DNA of 64,000 nt from Blautia faecis (lineage in GTDB: Bacteria > Bacillota > Clostridia > Lachnospirales > Lachnospiraceae): contig NZ_JAJCIA010000020.1 in NCBI RefSeq assembly GCF_020554845.1, forward strand, positions 16,693 through 80,692. Reading direction: 5' to 3'. The position numbers and the translations under genes are program-made. Below, piece by piece: positions 27,423 through 36,500 of this stretch. The notes under the pieces are model-generated. The model worked only from the letters and a program-made list of their open reading frames with translations. It did no database searches and was not told the DNA's origin. Position 1 is the first letter of the stretch, and each line of letters opens with the position of its first letter.

Positions 27423-27869
27423 ATGGAAAAAGAAGTTTTAATTCACGTAAAAGGTTTACATATGATGGACACACCAGAAGGTGATGAGCCAATCGAGATT
27501 GTGGTTCCGGGAGAGTATTATTTCCGCAACGGCAGTCATTATCTTCGCTATGAAGAAATGCTGGACGAGCAGGGAGATCCTACTGTAAATTATATCAAGA
27601 TATCCTCCAGGGGAATGGAAGTCCGAAAAAAAGGACAGGTAAATACACATATGGTTTTCGAGCAGGGAAAGCGTAATATGGCATTTTATACCACCCCATT
27701 CGGAACTCTTGAAATGGGAATTTCAGCGACGAATCTGGAATTGGAAGAAAGTGACGGTCAAATTGCCATGAAAGTGAACTATTCTCTGGACTTGAATCAG
27801 GAGCATGTGGCAGATTGCTGTCTGGATATTCAGGCGCAGGGGAAGAATACAACGGAATTTGTACTGTAA
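27423..27869 (+). CDS. DUF1934 (YwiB-like) beta-barrel protein
   Basis: A 148-residue soluble protein of the DUF1934 family, which adopts a calycin-like beta-barrel. The central SYLRYEEMLDE-like and KGQVNTHMVFEQGKRNMAFYTTPFGTLEMGI stretches are typical. Biochemical role unknown. It follows murI closely and ends at a bidirectional terminator. The ribosome binding site is poor (AGAAAGAAATGGAAA). Confidence 0.8.
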   Translation: MEKEVLIHVKGLHMMDTPEGDEPIEIVVPGEYYFRNGSHYLRYEEMLDEQGDPTVNYIKISSRGMEVRKKGQVNTHMVFEQGKRNMAFYTTPFGTLEMGISATNLELEESDGQIAMKVNYSLDLNQEHVADCCLDIQAQGKNTTEFVL

Positions 27870-27872
27870 GAA

Positions 27873-27914
27873 GCAGCCGGAAATCACGCTTTTGCAAATG
27901 TGATTACCGGCTGT
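27873..27914. terminator. Bidirectional terminator between DUF1934 gene and the GHKL kinase
   Basis: GCAGCCGGAAATCAC pairs with GTGATTACCGGCTGT across a loop of about 12 bases. The two genes are convergent and share it. Confidence 0.8.
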
Positions 27915-27922
27915 TTCTGGTA

Positions 27923-29293
27923 TTATATAGAGAAATTATTATGATTCTCTGTAGAATCATCTGCAGATGTGGTGACAGGACTTGGCATAGGAATCAGAAT
28001 CTTCAAATGAAACCAATGGTCACTAGCACTGACATCTACTGCACCGCCGTATTTCTGAGCAGTATATTGCACACTCTTTAAGCCATATCCATGAAACTGG
28101 GCATCCTTTTTGGTGGTTTCCGGAAGCCCATTGCCAAGCTTCATATCCCCTTCGTAATAATTATCAAACAGAATAATAAGAAAATTTTTTCTGGAATGTG
28201 CATTGATATGGATCAGTCTTTTTTCTTTATCCGGAATCTTTAATTCGCACTCTATGGCATTGTCCAGTGCATTACCGAAGATGGAACTGATATCCATGGC
28301 ATTCATGAAATCAAAAAGAGTACCATCAATCACACTTGTTATAGTAACGCCATGTTTCTGACAATAGAGCATTTTCAGGGTGAGCATTACATCAATCACG
28401 CTATTGCCGGTTTTATTCTGAGCCTCATAGCTCTGCAATTCTTCTTCCATCTGATTCAGATAAGCATTTCGTTTATCCATATTTTGTTCGGCACGTAGGG
28501 CGATAATGTGATGCTTCAGGTCGTGGTACTTGTAATTGATCAGTTCTACTGCCTCGCGTGCTTGTTTGTACTGTGCATACTGATTATGAAGAAGATTCTG
28601 GACGCTTTCCAGCTCATAACGCACGCGAAGATCCATACGCTGTACATGGTAAGCATACATAATGGCAACGCCTCCCAGATCCACCAAGGTTCTTACGTTA
28701 TAGATCTCATCAGAGTAATTTCTGTAAATCGGAAGGCTTGGTGCTACGAACCCAAGATTGCTCATGAAGAAAACTGCTAATCCGATAATGGCATAGGATG
28801 CCAGCTCCCGGCTTGTAATATTAAGGGGCTGTTCCTTTGACTGATAACGGTGATATAAGCGTTCGCATATGGTAAAAAGAATTCCATAGCAGACGATCAG
28901 GATCAGTATGCTGATTAATGGTGTAGGGGGTGTTTTGCTGTGTTGAAAAAAAAGGTCGACCTGCCATTCACAGGAGGCTACAAATTCTGCGATTACGAAA
29001 GCTCGTATAGTATAATAGGCTGCATCCTTCCAGTTTATATCTGCACACAGATAAATGAATGTATACATCATAAGCCCTGCGGCTGACATGCACAAAATCC
29101 AAAGAAAATCATCCAGTCTCGGAGTCAGAGACAGGAAAGTAGACTGCAGAAATAAGGTTCCGGCAGCGATAAGTATGAATTTTCTGGTGCTTACCCGGTG
29201 TTTGACTTCCAAAAGGCAGATTACGCAGGAAAGCCATTCTGCAATCGCAGTATAAATTCTTGGTATATTCGGAGATATGGATAATAGTGACAT
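27923..29293 (-). CDS. AgrC-like GHKL sensor histidine kinase
   Basis: A 456-residue membrane kinase. Six to seven hydrophobic helices fill the first 220 residues, as in AgrC-type peptide sensors. Then come a dimerisation helix with YKYHDLKHHIIALRAEQ (probable phospho-acceptor His) and a GHKL ATPase domain (FGNALDNAIEC N-box, FHGYGLKSV G2-like box). The start is taken at ATG with GGGGAG nine bases before it; this is 1 bp from the stop of the response regulator. Family knowledge: such kinases pair with LytTR regulators and often sense secreted peptides. Signal not known; no AgrB or AgrD gene is in the window. Confidence 0.9.
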   Translation of the reverse strand: MSLLSISPNIPRIYTAIAEWLSCVICLLEVKHRVSTRKFILIAAGTLFLQSTFLSLTPRLDDFLWILCMSAAGLMMYTFIYLCADINWKDAAYYTIRAFVIAEFVASCEWQVDLFFQHSKTPPTPLISILILIVCYGILFTICERLYHRYQSKEQPLNITSRELASYAIIGLAVFFMSNLGFVAPSLPIYRNYSDEIYNVRTLVDLGGVAIMYAYHVQRMDLRVRYELESVQNLLHNQYAQYKQAREAVELINYKYHDLKHHIIALRAEQNMDKRNAYLNQMEEELQSYEAQNKTGNSVIDVMLTLKMLYCQKHGVTITSVIDGTLFDFMNAMDISSIFGNALDNAIECELKIPDKEKRLIHINAHSRKNFLIILFDNYYEGDMKLGNGLPETTKKDAQFHGYGLKSVQYTAQKYGGAVDVSASDHWFHLKILIPMPSPVTTSADDSTENHNNFSI

Positions 29294-29294
29294 A

Positions 29295-29999
29295 TTAATT
29301 TTCTCCCCAATATTTGGTAAGATCCTGGAGAAATGCATTCTGGCGCGGACGGCTTAGCTGTAAGCTTTCGCCTTTTACCATAGCACATTTATCCTGGATT
29401 CCATCTACGTGTGCCAGATTAATCAGATAGCTCTTATTTCCACGGGAAAAACCATAGCTGCTAAGTGATTCTTCTGCAGCATTCATGGTGCCGGATGCAG
29501 TGTAGACGCCGGTGCAGGTATGGTAGATCAGATTATGCCCCTGACTCTCTATATAGTAGATATCTGATGTATCAAGACGAAGAACCCCACCTTTTACCGG
29601 AACAACAACATAATTGCTGCTTCGGTGCTTCAGCCTGGAAATTGCCTGACTAAGCCGTTCCTTGAACGCAAAGTAGGAGATAGGTTTCAGGATATAGTCC
29701 ATGGCACCTACCTTATACCCTTGTATCGCGTATTGGGTCATATTTGTAATAAAAATGATGACGACACTGGAATCAATACTGCGGATTTCTTCAGCAGCTG
29801 TCATACCGTCTACAAACTTCATCTGGATATCCATTAAAATAATGTCATATTGAGATTTATATTTGGAGGTGATTTCGTCACCATCCCGGTATACAGTTAC
29901 AGCAATTTCTTCATTTGCAGTTTTCTGATATTCGTGAAGATAGCTGATTAACTGCTGTACATACGCTTCTTCATCTTCTACAATTGCAATTCTAATCAT
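29295..29999 (-). CDS. LytTR-family response regulator
   Basis: A 234-residue regulator: receiver domain (residues 1-120, Asp57 in ILMDIQMK, Lys in YILKPISY) and LytTR DNA-binding domain (about 135-232, with VLRLDTSDIYYIESQGHNLIYH and FSRGNKSYLINLAHV). LytTR proteins bind pairs of 9-bp direct repeats upstream of a -10 element. Two such repeat pairs exist near by, ahead of the two divergent GH3 genes, and are assigned to this protein (inference). Start has AAAGGAAA eight bases upstream. First gene of a two-gene operon with the AgrC-like kinase. Confidence 0.93.
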   Translation of the reverse strand: MIRIAIVEDEEAYVQQLISYLHEYQKTANEEIAVTVYRDGDEITSKYKSQYDIILMDIQMKFVDGMTAAEEIRSIDSSVVIIFITNMTQYAIQGYKVGAMDYILKPISYFAFKERLSQAISRLKHRSSNYVVVPVKGGVLRLDTSDIYYIESQGHNLIYHTCTGVYTASGTMNAAEESLSSYGFSRGNKSYLINLAHVDGIQDKCAMVKGESLQLSRPRQNAFLQDLTKYWGEN

Positions 30000-30109
30000 A
30001 TGCTTTTCCTTTTCTGCATCACGTAAATGTTTTCTACTATTATAATATGCTACCAGTGTCAAAAGGTCAAGAAGCTGTTCTGGTTGTATGGAAATTAAGA
30101 GTGGTTAAT

Positions 30110-30277
30110 GTTACTGTTCACTGGTAACGTTCTGCGAGGCGTTTTTTGTGAACAAAGTTCACAGAAAACTCGAGAATTAAGTTTGCGTAGCAAACGCTGC
30201 TTCTTGTGCTTGTCACAAGAAGGTTCGTCTTTCTGTGCATCGCGAAGCGCGTTACTGTGAACGGAGTGAACAGTAAC
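30110..30277. mobile_element. MITE-like element, copy 1 (168 bp)
   Basis: Perfect 12-bp terminal inverted repeats GTTACTGTTCAC/GTGAACAGTAAC bound a 168-bp non-coding element that is flanked by a perfect 8-bp duplication, TGGTTAAT (30102-30109 and 30278-30285). Inside are further hairpins: GTGAAC-AAA-GTTCAC, GTTTGC-GTA-GCAAAC and TTCTTGTG-CTTGT-CACAAGAA. The left third and right third are shared with the copy at 50551, while the middle differs. No transposase is encoded. It lies between the LytTR operon and its target promoter. Confidence 0.88.
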
Positions 30278-30375
30278 TGGTTAATTTTACACAACGAAAC
30301 GAAAAAGTGCACAAAAATAAAAATAATAAATGTGCATAATGCATAAAAGAGGCGAGGAGACACCAGAAGTATTTA

Positions 30376-30442
30376 ACAATTAATGCAAAAAAACAACAAT
30401 TTATGCAAGTGAAGCAAAGGATGAAATGATTTGTGTTATATT
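30376..30442 (+). promoter_or_regulatory. LytTR-type operator and promoter of the repeat-bearing GH3 gene
   Basis: ACAATTAAT at 30376 and ACAATTTAT at 30396 are direct repeats 20 bp apart, and TATATT (-10) begins 41 bp after the second repeat start, at 30437. There is no -35 match (GCAAAG). The same layout with the same distances recurs at 33388. The 9-mers fit the LytTR box consensus (ComE-like aCAnTTcaG; AgrA-like with A for G). Activation by the adjacent LytTR regulator is inferred. Confidence 0.75.
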
Positions 30443-30494
30443 CTTGTTACAGCGAGGAACGAAGTTAAGTTCTTACAAAAAGGAGGACAACAAT

Positions 30495-33260
30495 ATGAAA
30501 CAGAGAACCAGACGTTTGATGGCGTTAATGCTTACCGCAAGTATGGCAGCAAGTGGAGCTGCGGTTCCGGTAGCAGCTGCAGATGATCCATACAAACAGG
30601 CAGAGGCAGCTGCAGATGATCCATACAAGCAGGCAGCAGCTGCAGACGATGATCCGTACAAGCAGGCAGCAGCTGCAGACGATGATCCGTACAAGCAGGC
30701 AGCAGCCGCAGACGATGATCCATACAAGCAGGCAGCAGCCGCAGACGATGATCCGTACAAGCAGGCAGCAGCCGCAGATGATGATCCGTACAAGCAGGCA
30801 GCAGCTGCAGATGATCCGTACAAGCAGGCAGCAGCTACAGATGATCCGTACAAGCAGGCAGCAAATGCAGACGATCCATACAAACAGGCTGAGGAAGCTT
30901 CTGATGCAACAGATGCAATTGGTGGAATTGTTCCAAGTGCAGATGCAAAATATACAATCTCCGTTACAGAAGATGGTTGGATTAAGGTTGAGAACGAAGA
31001 TGGAGATACTCTTGGTCTGGCAGCTGATTCTGCAGTAAAGCTTCTTGAAGCTGATGGCTATGCATTCAAGGATATGAACCAGAATGGTGAGCTTGATAAA
31101 TATGAGGACTGGAGACTTTCTACAGAAGAGCGTGCAGCTGATCTGGTGAACCAGATGCAGGGCGAGGAAATGGCAGCAGTCCTGACACACGGTGGCTGGG
31201 GCGATTTCACAACAGAGCCTCTTGCAGAGGATGATGGCTCTTATACCTACCTGATGCAGGGCGGACGCGGTGGCGTTACCCGTAACATTAAACAGGGCGG
31301 AACTGCTCATGCAAAGTGGGCAAACGCAATTCAGGCAGTTGCAGAGCAGAGCTTCTACGGAATTCCGGCTATGATTTCCATTGACCCGGCTAACATTTCC
31401 GGTCTTGTTGAGTCTCTTTCCCTGGCATCCACAATGGATACAGAGCTTGCAGCTGAAATTGGCCAGGAGACAGCAAAAGAATATCGTGCAGCTGGTGTGA
31501 ATGCACTTCTCGGACCGCAGGTTGATATCGCTTCCCCGATCATGTCTCGTGCAGGCGGCGCATACGGTGAGGATCCGCAGCTTACACTTGACATTGCTAC
31601 AGCATATATCAATGGAATGCAGTCCACATATGATGAGAACGGTGAAGATCTTGGCTGGGGCGATGAGTCCGTATACTGCTTCACAAAGCATTTCTCTGGT
31701 GACGGTTCCACAGAAGGCGGACGTGATGACCATGCAAATGGCGGACGTTACGCAGTATTCCCAGGAAACAATCTGGAAGCACACCTGATCACATTCTTTG
31801 ATGGTGCATTCAACCTTCCTGGAAAAACAGGTACTACAGGTATCATGACACAGTATGGTATTGATGTCGACGCTGACGGAAATCCATACGGCGGTGAGTG
31901 GGCTGGTGCTTACAATACATATCTGAATGGCATGCTTGATGAGGCAGGCTTTGAAGGTCTTAAGATCACTGACTGGGGTGTATATCAGTTCGCTGGTGTT
32001 TGGGGAGCTGAAGATCTTGAAGAAGCTGACCGTATCGCAACAAGCTGGGAAAATGGCGTAAACCTTCTTGGCGGATACAGCGATGTTGATACAGCAAAAG
32101 CAGCTTATGGTGTTCTTGTTGATCGTGACGGTCAGGACAAAGCTGACGAGATTATGCGTGCAGCAACAGAGAAATTCGTTGCTGTAATGATGAATCTTAA
32201 CACATTCGAGAATCCATATGTAGATACAGCTTATGCTGATACAATTATCACAACAGACGGTTCCAGCGACTTCGCAAAAGAAGGCCAGAGAGAATCCATC
32301 GTTATGCTTAAGAACGACGGAACAATCAGTGCTGATGGTGCTGCCTCTGAGAAGCCAACCGTATATGTACCATATGTATACAACACAGGATGGAGCGCAA
32401 CCTGGATGCGTGGTATTGCTGATGGAACTCCAACATGGACTCCGGGAATGGATATTGACAAGCTTAGCCAGTACTTCAATGTTGTAACTGATACCCTTGG
32501 CGATCCTACCGGTGAGGCAGACTCTGAAGGAAATGCAACCTATACAAAAGATGACCTTACACGTGCAACAGCAGACGAGATCGCAGCTTGCGACTATGTA
32601 CTTGTTGGTATGACAAATGCATATGCACCTTCTTATGAGTCTCATCTGTCAGGCGCATTCGGTGGCGAGCCGGTTGCTGATGATGTTGAAGAGGTTTGGT
32701 ATCCGGCATCTCTTCAGTATGGCGAGTACACAGCTGATACAGCTCGTGAAGTTTCCATCGGTGGAAAAACTCTTGAAGATGGAACAAAAGAGAACCGTTC
32801 CTATAAGGGTGTAACAGCACACGAGGTTCCGAACTATGGTGATCTGGAAGCTCTTCAGTATGCAAATGAGAACGCAGGTGATGTTCCGGTAATTGTTTCC
32901 ATGAAGATGGAACGTGGAATGGTTTGGGATGAGGTTGAGCCTCTTGCAGACGTAATCCTTGTAAACTACAACCAGCAGCGTGAGGATATTGTAGCAGAAG
33001 TTATCCTTGGACAGACAGAGCCAACTGGTCTTCTTGTATTCCAGCAGCCTGTAAACATGGAAGCTGTTGAAGCTCAGCTTGAGGATGTTCCTCGTGATAT
33101 GGAATGCTACACAGATGCAGCAGGAAATACTTATGACTTTGCATTTGGTCTTAACTGGTCCGGCAAGATCGATGATGACCGTACAGCTAAATATACAGCA
33201 GAGCCTCTTACAAAGGTACAGAACTTTGACTACTCTGCATATGAAGCTGCAAACAAATAA
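30495..33260 (+). CDS. Secreted GH3 enzyme with ten N-terminal DDPYKQAA-type repeats
   Basis: A 921-residue exported protein: signal peptide (1-28, ending PVAAA), then ten tandem 10-11-residue repeats with the invariant core DDPYKQA (about residues 30-136), then a GH3 TIM barrel (about 175-530; GGYSD, IMTQYGI, nucleophile candidate Asp493 in KITDWGVY, KHFSGDGST) followed by the GH3 C-domain (about 560-900). No membrane anchor or cell-wall sorting signal. AAAGGAGG precedes the ATG. Substrate is probably a beta-linked glycan. The repeats are unlike a normal linker and could be a spacer, a binding module or a peptide reservoir. Likely activated by the divergent AgrC/LytTR system. Confidence 0.9.
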   Translation: MKQRTRRLMALMLTASMAASGAAVPVAAADDPYKQAEAAADDPYKQAAAADDDPYKQAAAADDDPYKQAAAADDDPYKQAAAADDDPYKQAAAADDDPYKQAAAADDPYKQAAATDDPYKQAANADDPYKQAEEASDATDAIGGIVPSADAKYTISVTEDGWIKVENEDGDTLGLAADSAVKLLEADGYAFKDMNQNGELDKYEDWRLSTEERAADLVNQMQGEEMAAVLTHGGWGDFTTEPLAEDDGSYTYLMQGGRGGVTRNIKQGGTAHAKWANAIQAVAEQSFYGIPAMISIDPANISGLVESLSLASTMDTELAAEIGQETAKEYRAAGVNALLGPQVDIASPIMSRAGGAYGEDPQLTLDIATAYINGMQSTYDENGEDLGWGDESVYCFTKHFSGDGSTEGGRDDHANGGRYAVFPGNNLEAHLITFFDGAFNLPGKTGTTGIMTQYGIDVDADGNPYGGEWAGAYNTYLNGMLDEAGFEGLKITDWGVYQFAGVWGAEDLEEADRIATSWENGVNLLGGYSDVDTAKAAYGVLVDRDGQDKADEIMRAATEKFVAVMMNLNTFENPYVDTAYADTIITTDGSSDFAKEGQRESIVMLKNDGTISADGAASEKPTVYVPYVYNTGWSATWMRGIADGTPTWTPGMDIDKLSQYFNVVTDTLGDPTGEADSEGNATYTKDDLTRATADEIAACDYVLVGMTNAYAPSYESHLSGAFGGEPVADDVEEVWYPASLQYGEYTADTAREVSIGGKTLEDGTKENRSYKGVTAHEVPNYGDLEALQYANENAGDVPVIVSMKMERGMVWDEVEPLADVILVNYNQQREDIVAEVILGQTEPTGLLVFQQPVNMEAVEAQLEDVPRDMECYTDAAGNTYDFAFGLNWSGKIDDDRTAKYTAEPLTKVQNFDYSAYEAANK
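30583..30903 (+). repeat. In-frame tandem repeat, ten units of 30/33 bp
   Basis: Ten units encode DDPYKQA followed by AAA, AAAD, AEAA, AAT, ANA or AEEA. Five central units are 33 bp (DDDPYKQAAAA) and the others 30 bp (the first 33 bp by a different insertion). The third-base differences between units (gac/gat, ccg/cca, gct/gcc) show synonymous drift, so the peptide rather than the DNA seems conserved. Confidence 0.93.
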
Positions 33261-33299
33261 ATAAAATATTAAGCTAAGCCCTGGTCAATGCTTAGTATG

Positions 33300-33332
33300 G
33301 CCCGGCAGAGAGAAATCTTTGCCGGGCTTTAA
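33300..33332 (+). terminator. Terminator after the repeat-bearing GH3 gene
   Basis: GCCCGGCAGAG pairs with CTTTGCCGGGC with one mismatch around a 7-base loop and is followed by TTTAAATTT. It ends the first GH3 transcript before the second LytTR-type promoter. Confidence 0.82.
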
Positions 33333-33387
33333 ATTTATGTAAGATAAGAGATCAAACGAAAAGTAGGCGTTTGGCTGGCTGTCATAG

Positions 33388-33454
33388 ACAATTCATGCAA
33401 AAACACAACAATTTGTGAAGTAAAGTCCTATACAATACGAATTTATGGTAAAAT
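33388..33454 (+). promoter_or_regulatory. LytTR-type operator and promoter of the membrane GH3 gene
   Basis: ACAATTCAT at 33388 and ACAATTTGT at 33408 (20 bp apart) are followed, 41 bp from the second repeat start, by TAAAAT at 33449. Repeat words, spacing and distance to the -10 equal those at 30376-30442, and the bases after the -10 (TTC..GTTA) also agree. No -35 is recognisable. Confidence 0.75.
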
Positions 33455-33526
33455 TCGAGTTAAAAGAAACAACCGCCAATGAGCCATATTTTTATGGTCG
33501 CGTGGATAAAAAGAAGGAGGAGAAAA

Positions 33527-36500
33527 ATGGTTGATTTATTAGTAAAACTTCTTGGACCAACACTGTACAATCTCGGCGTTAGTGAAGCAGATCTCATCTC
33601 TTACCTTACACAGCTGGAAGGCTATATTTATGCAATTATTGCCGCAGTTGTTGTATTGGTAGCTGTGATGTTCCTTGCTCACTTTGCGAAAAAGGGATTT
33701 CGTTGTGCAGTTCGTCTTGAAGCATTTATGGCATTTCTTACTGCTATTCTGATCATTGTGAATTCAATTTGCTATGGTCCGATGTATGCAAACGTTTCAG
33801 GTTTCCTGAACGCATCAAAAGCAGAATTCTCTGAGGAGACAATCCAGCAAAGTAAAGACACAATTGAAAAAGTAGGAGAAGAAGGTATGGTTCTTGTAAA
33901 GAACGATGGTCTTCTTCCGTTATCTTCTGATGTAACAAACCTGAATGTATTTGGCTGGGATTCCACCTGCCCAATCTATGGCGGAACCGGTTCTGCCGGA
34001 TCTCATTCTGATGGAAACGTGAGCATTCTGCAGTCTCTTCAGGATGCAGGATATAAAACAAATGAAACACTTTCCAATATGTACACAGAATACTGTGCAG
34101 AGCGTCCGACCATTTCCATGTCCGCTCAGGACTGGTCACTGCCGGAGCCAAACATGAAGCATTACACAGACGATATCATGAACGAAGCAAAAGACTTCTC
34201 CGATACCGCAATGGTTGTACTTGGACGTCCTGGCGGTGAGGGGGCAGACCTTCCTACCAACATGAGCGCTGTTATCAACGGCACTTACAATCAGGGACTT
34301 GCAACCTCCAATGCGCCTGCAAACTGGCGTTACATGAATGCAACCTATACAAACAACGGTTCCTATGATGATTTTGAAGAGGGTGAGTCTTATCTGGAGC
34401 CTTCTGTAACAGAAGAACAGTTGATTGAAAAGGTTTGCTCCGAATTTGACAATGTAATCGTTGTAATTAATGCAAACAATACAATGGAGCTTGGCTGGGT
34501 TGATAACTATGAGCAGATTAAATCTGTTATTCTTGCTCCTGGAGCTGGAGAGACTGGTTTCACAGCACTTGGTGAAATCCTGAATGGTACTGTAAACCCA
34601 TCCGGAAAAACAGCAGACACTTATGTTAAGAATCTGCTTTCCACACACTACATTAACAATATCGGAAACTTCCCATACACAAACGTAGATGATCTGAAAG
34701 CACAGGCACTTGCAGCAGATTCTTCCTACAAGGGAAATGTTTCTTTCGTAAATTATGTAGAGGGAATTTATGTTGGTTATAAATTCTATGAAACAGCTGC
34801 CGAGGAAGGTCTGATCGACTACGAAAGCAGCGTGCAGTATCCGTTTGGATATGGTTTAAGCTACACAAGCTTTGATAAGACAATGACAAACTTCAAGGAC
34901 AATGGGGATACCGTTTCCTTTGATGTTGAAGTAACCAATACAGGTGATGTTGCCGGAAAAGATGTAGTAGAAGTTTACTATACTCCTCCTTACACAAACG
35001 GCGGTATTGAAAAAGCATCTGTAAACCTTGTTCAGTTTGAGAAAACAGAAACACTTGAGCCGGGAAAATCCCAGACACTTTCCTTCGAGATTGCAAAAGA
35101 GGATATGGCTTCCTATGATTCTGATGAGATCAAGGTAGCTGGCGGCGGATATATCCTGGAAGCAGGCGAATATACAATTTCAGTTCGTTCTGATTCCCAC
35201 ACTGTAATTGCAGAAGAAACCTTTACCGTAGATGAGGACATCGATTACAGCACAGAGGGACGCTCTACAGACAAAACTGCTCCGGTAAACGTATTTGAAG
35301 ATTATACACAGGGTGACTTCATCCAGCTTTCCAGAGCAGACGGCTTCAAGAATGCCGGAGCTTCCTGGGCTGCACCTACAGCAGAAGCAGCACAGATGTC
35401 TGATGAGCTTCGTGCAGAAGTAGAAGCAAACACATTTGGCATTTATGACAGCAGCAAGTATGATAATGTAGATGATGAGATGCCGACCATGGGCGCTGAC
35501 AATGGACTGACACTTTTCGATTTGAAGGGTGTGGACTACAATGATGCGAAATGGGATGAGCTTCTTGACCAGCTTACCTATGAAGATATGACCACAATGA
35601 TCAACGTAGGCGGATGGCAGACCGCAGAAGTTTCTTCTGTTGGTAAGATTGCAACCTCAGACTGTGACGGACCTGCAGGTCTGAACAACTTTGTAACTAA
35701 GACATATGGTACTTCTTACCCAACAGAGGTGCTGCTTGCACAGACCTGGAATAAGGACCTTGCCCGTGAGGTTGGAGAATCTATGGGGCAGGAGTTCTCA
35801 GATGTTAAGAATTATGGATGGTACGGACCTGCTATGAACACACATCGTTCCGCATTTGCAGGACGTAACTTCGAGTATTATTCTGAAGACGGCGTACTTG
35901 CCGGATATCTGGCTATGAACCAGGTAAATGGTGCAGTAAGTAAGGGTGTATACCCATATGTTAAGCATTTCGCAGTAAACGATCAGGAGACAAACCGTGA
36001 ATCCTTCCTGCTTACCTTTGTTTCTGAGCAGGCAATGAGAGAAATTTACCTGAAACCGTTTGAAATTTGTATTAAAGGCTTAGAGGGCGGTTCTATGGCT
36101 GTGATGACATCCTATAACTGGCTTGGAAGCGTTCCGGCTTGTGCAAACTCTGACCTGCTTCAGACCGTTCTTCGTGATGAGTGGGGCTTCCAGGGCATGA
36201 CTATCACAGACTATGACGGATCCTATGGCTACATGATTTCCGAGAATTGTGTAAGAAACGGAAATGACCTGATGCTTGGTTATGGCAATTCCGAGTCCAA
36301 CCAGTTCCCGAACCAGAGTGCAACAGGCACACTGGCAATGCGTCAGGCATGCAAGAACATTATGTACACGATTGTAAACAGTGGTGCGTATGCTGGTGAT
36401 GAAAATCCGGTTGGAGGCAAATCCAACATGGATAAGCTGTTTATGAAAGTGAATGTGACTGCCGGAATCGTAATCGGCGCGATTGCAATTCTTGTTCTGG

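Noticed and set aside
30110..30277. Structured non-coding RNA gene or attenuator
   Set aside because: The nested hairpins suggest RNA, but the perfect 8-bp target duplications and the second copy at 50551 explain it better as a mobile repeat.
30583..30903. Possible CRISPR or other DNA repeat array
   Set aside because: The repeats are in frame, lack unique spacers and vary mainly at third codon positions, so they encode a repeated peptide.
30525..32645. A 706-codon open frame on the minus strand across the repeat-bearing GH3 gene
   Set aside because: It is antisense to a clear GH3 gene, extremely Cys-rich from the reverse of GCA/GCT codons, and has no ribosome binding site or domain.
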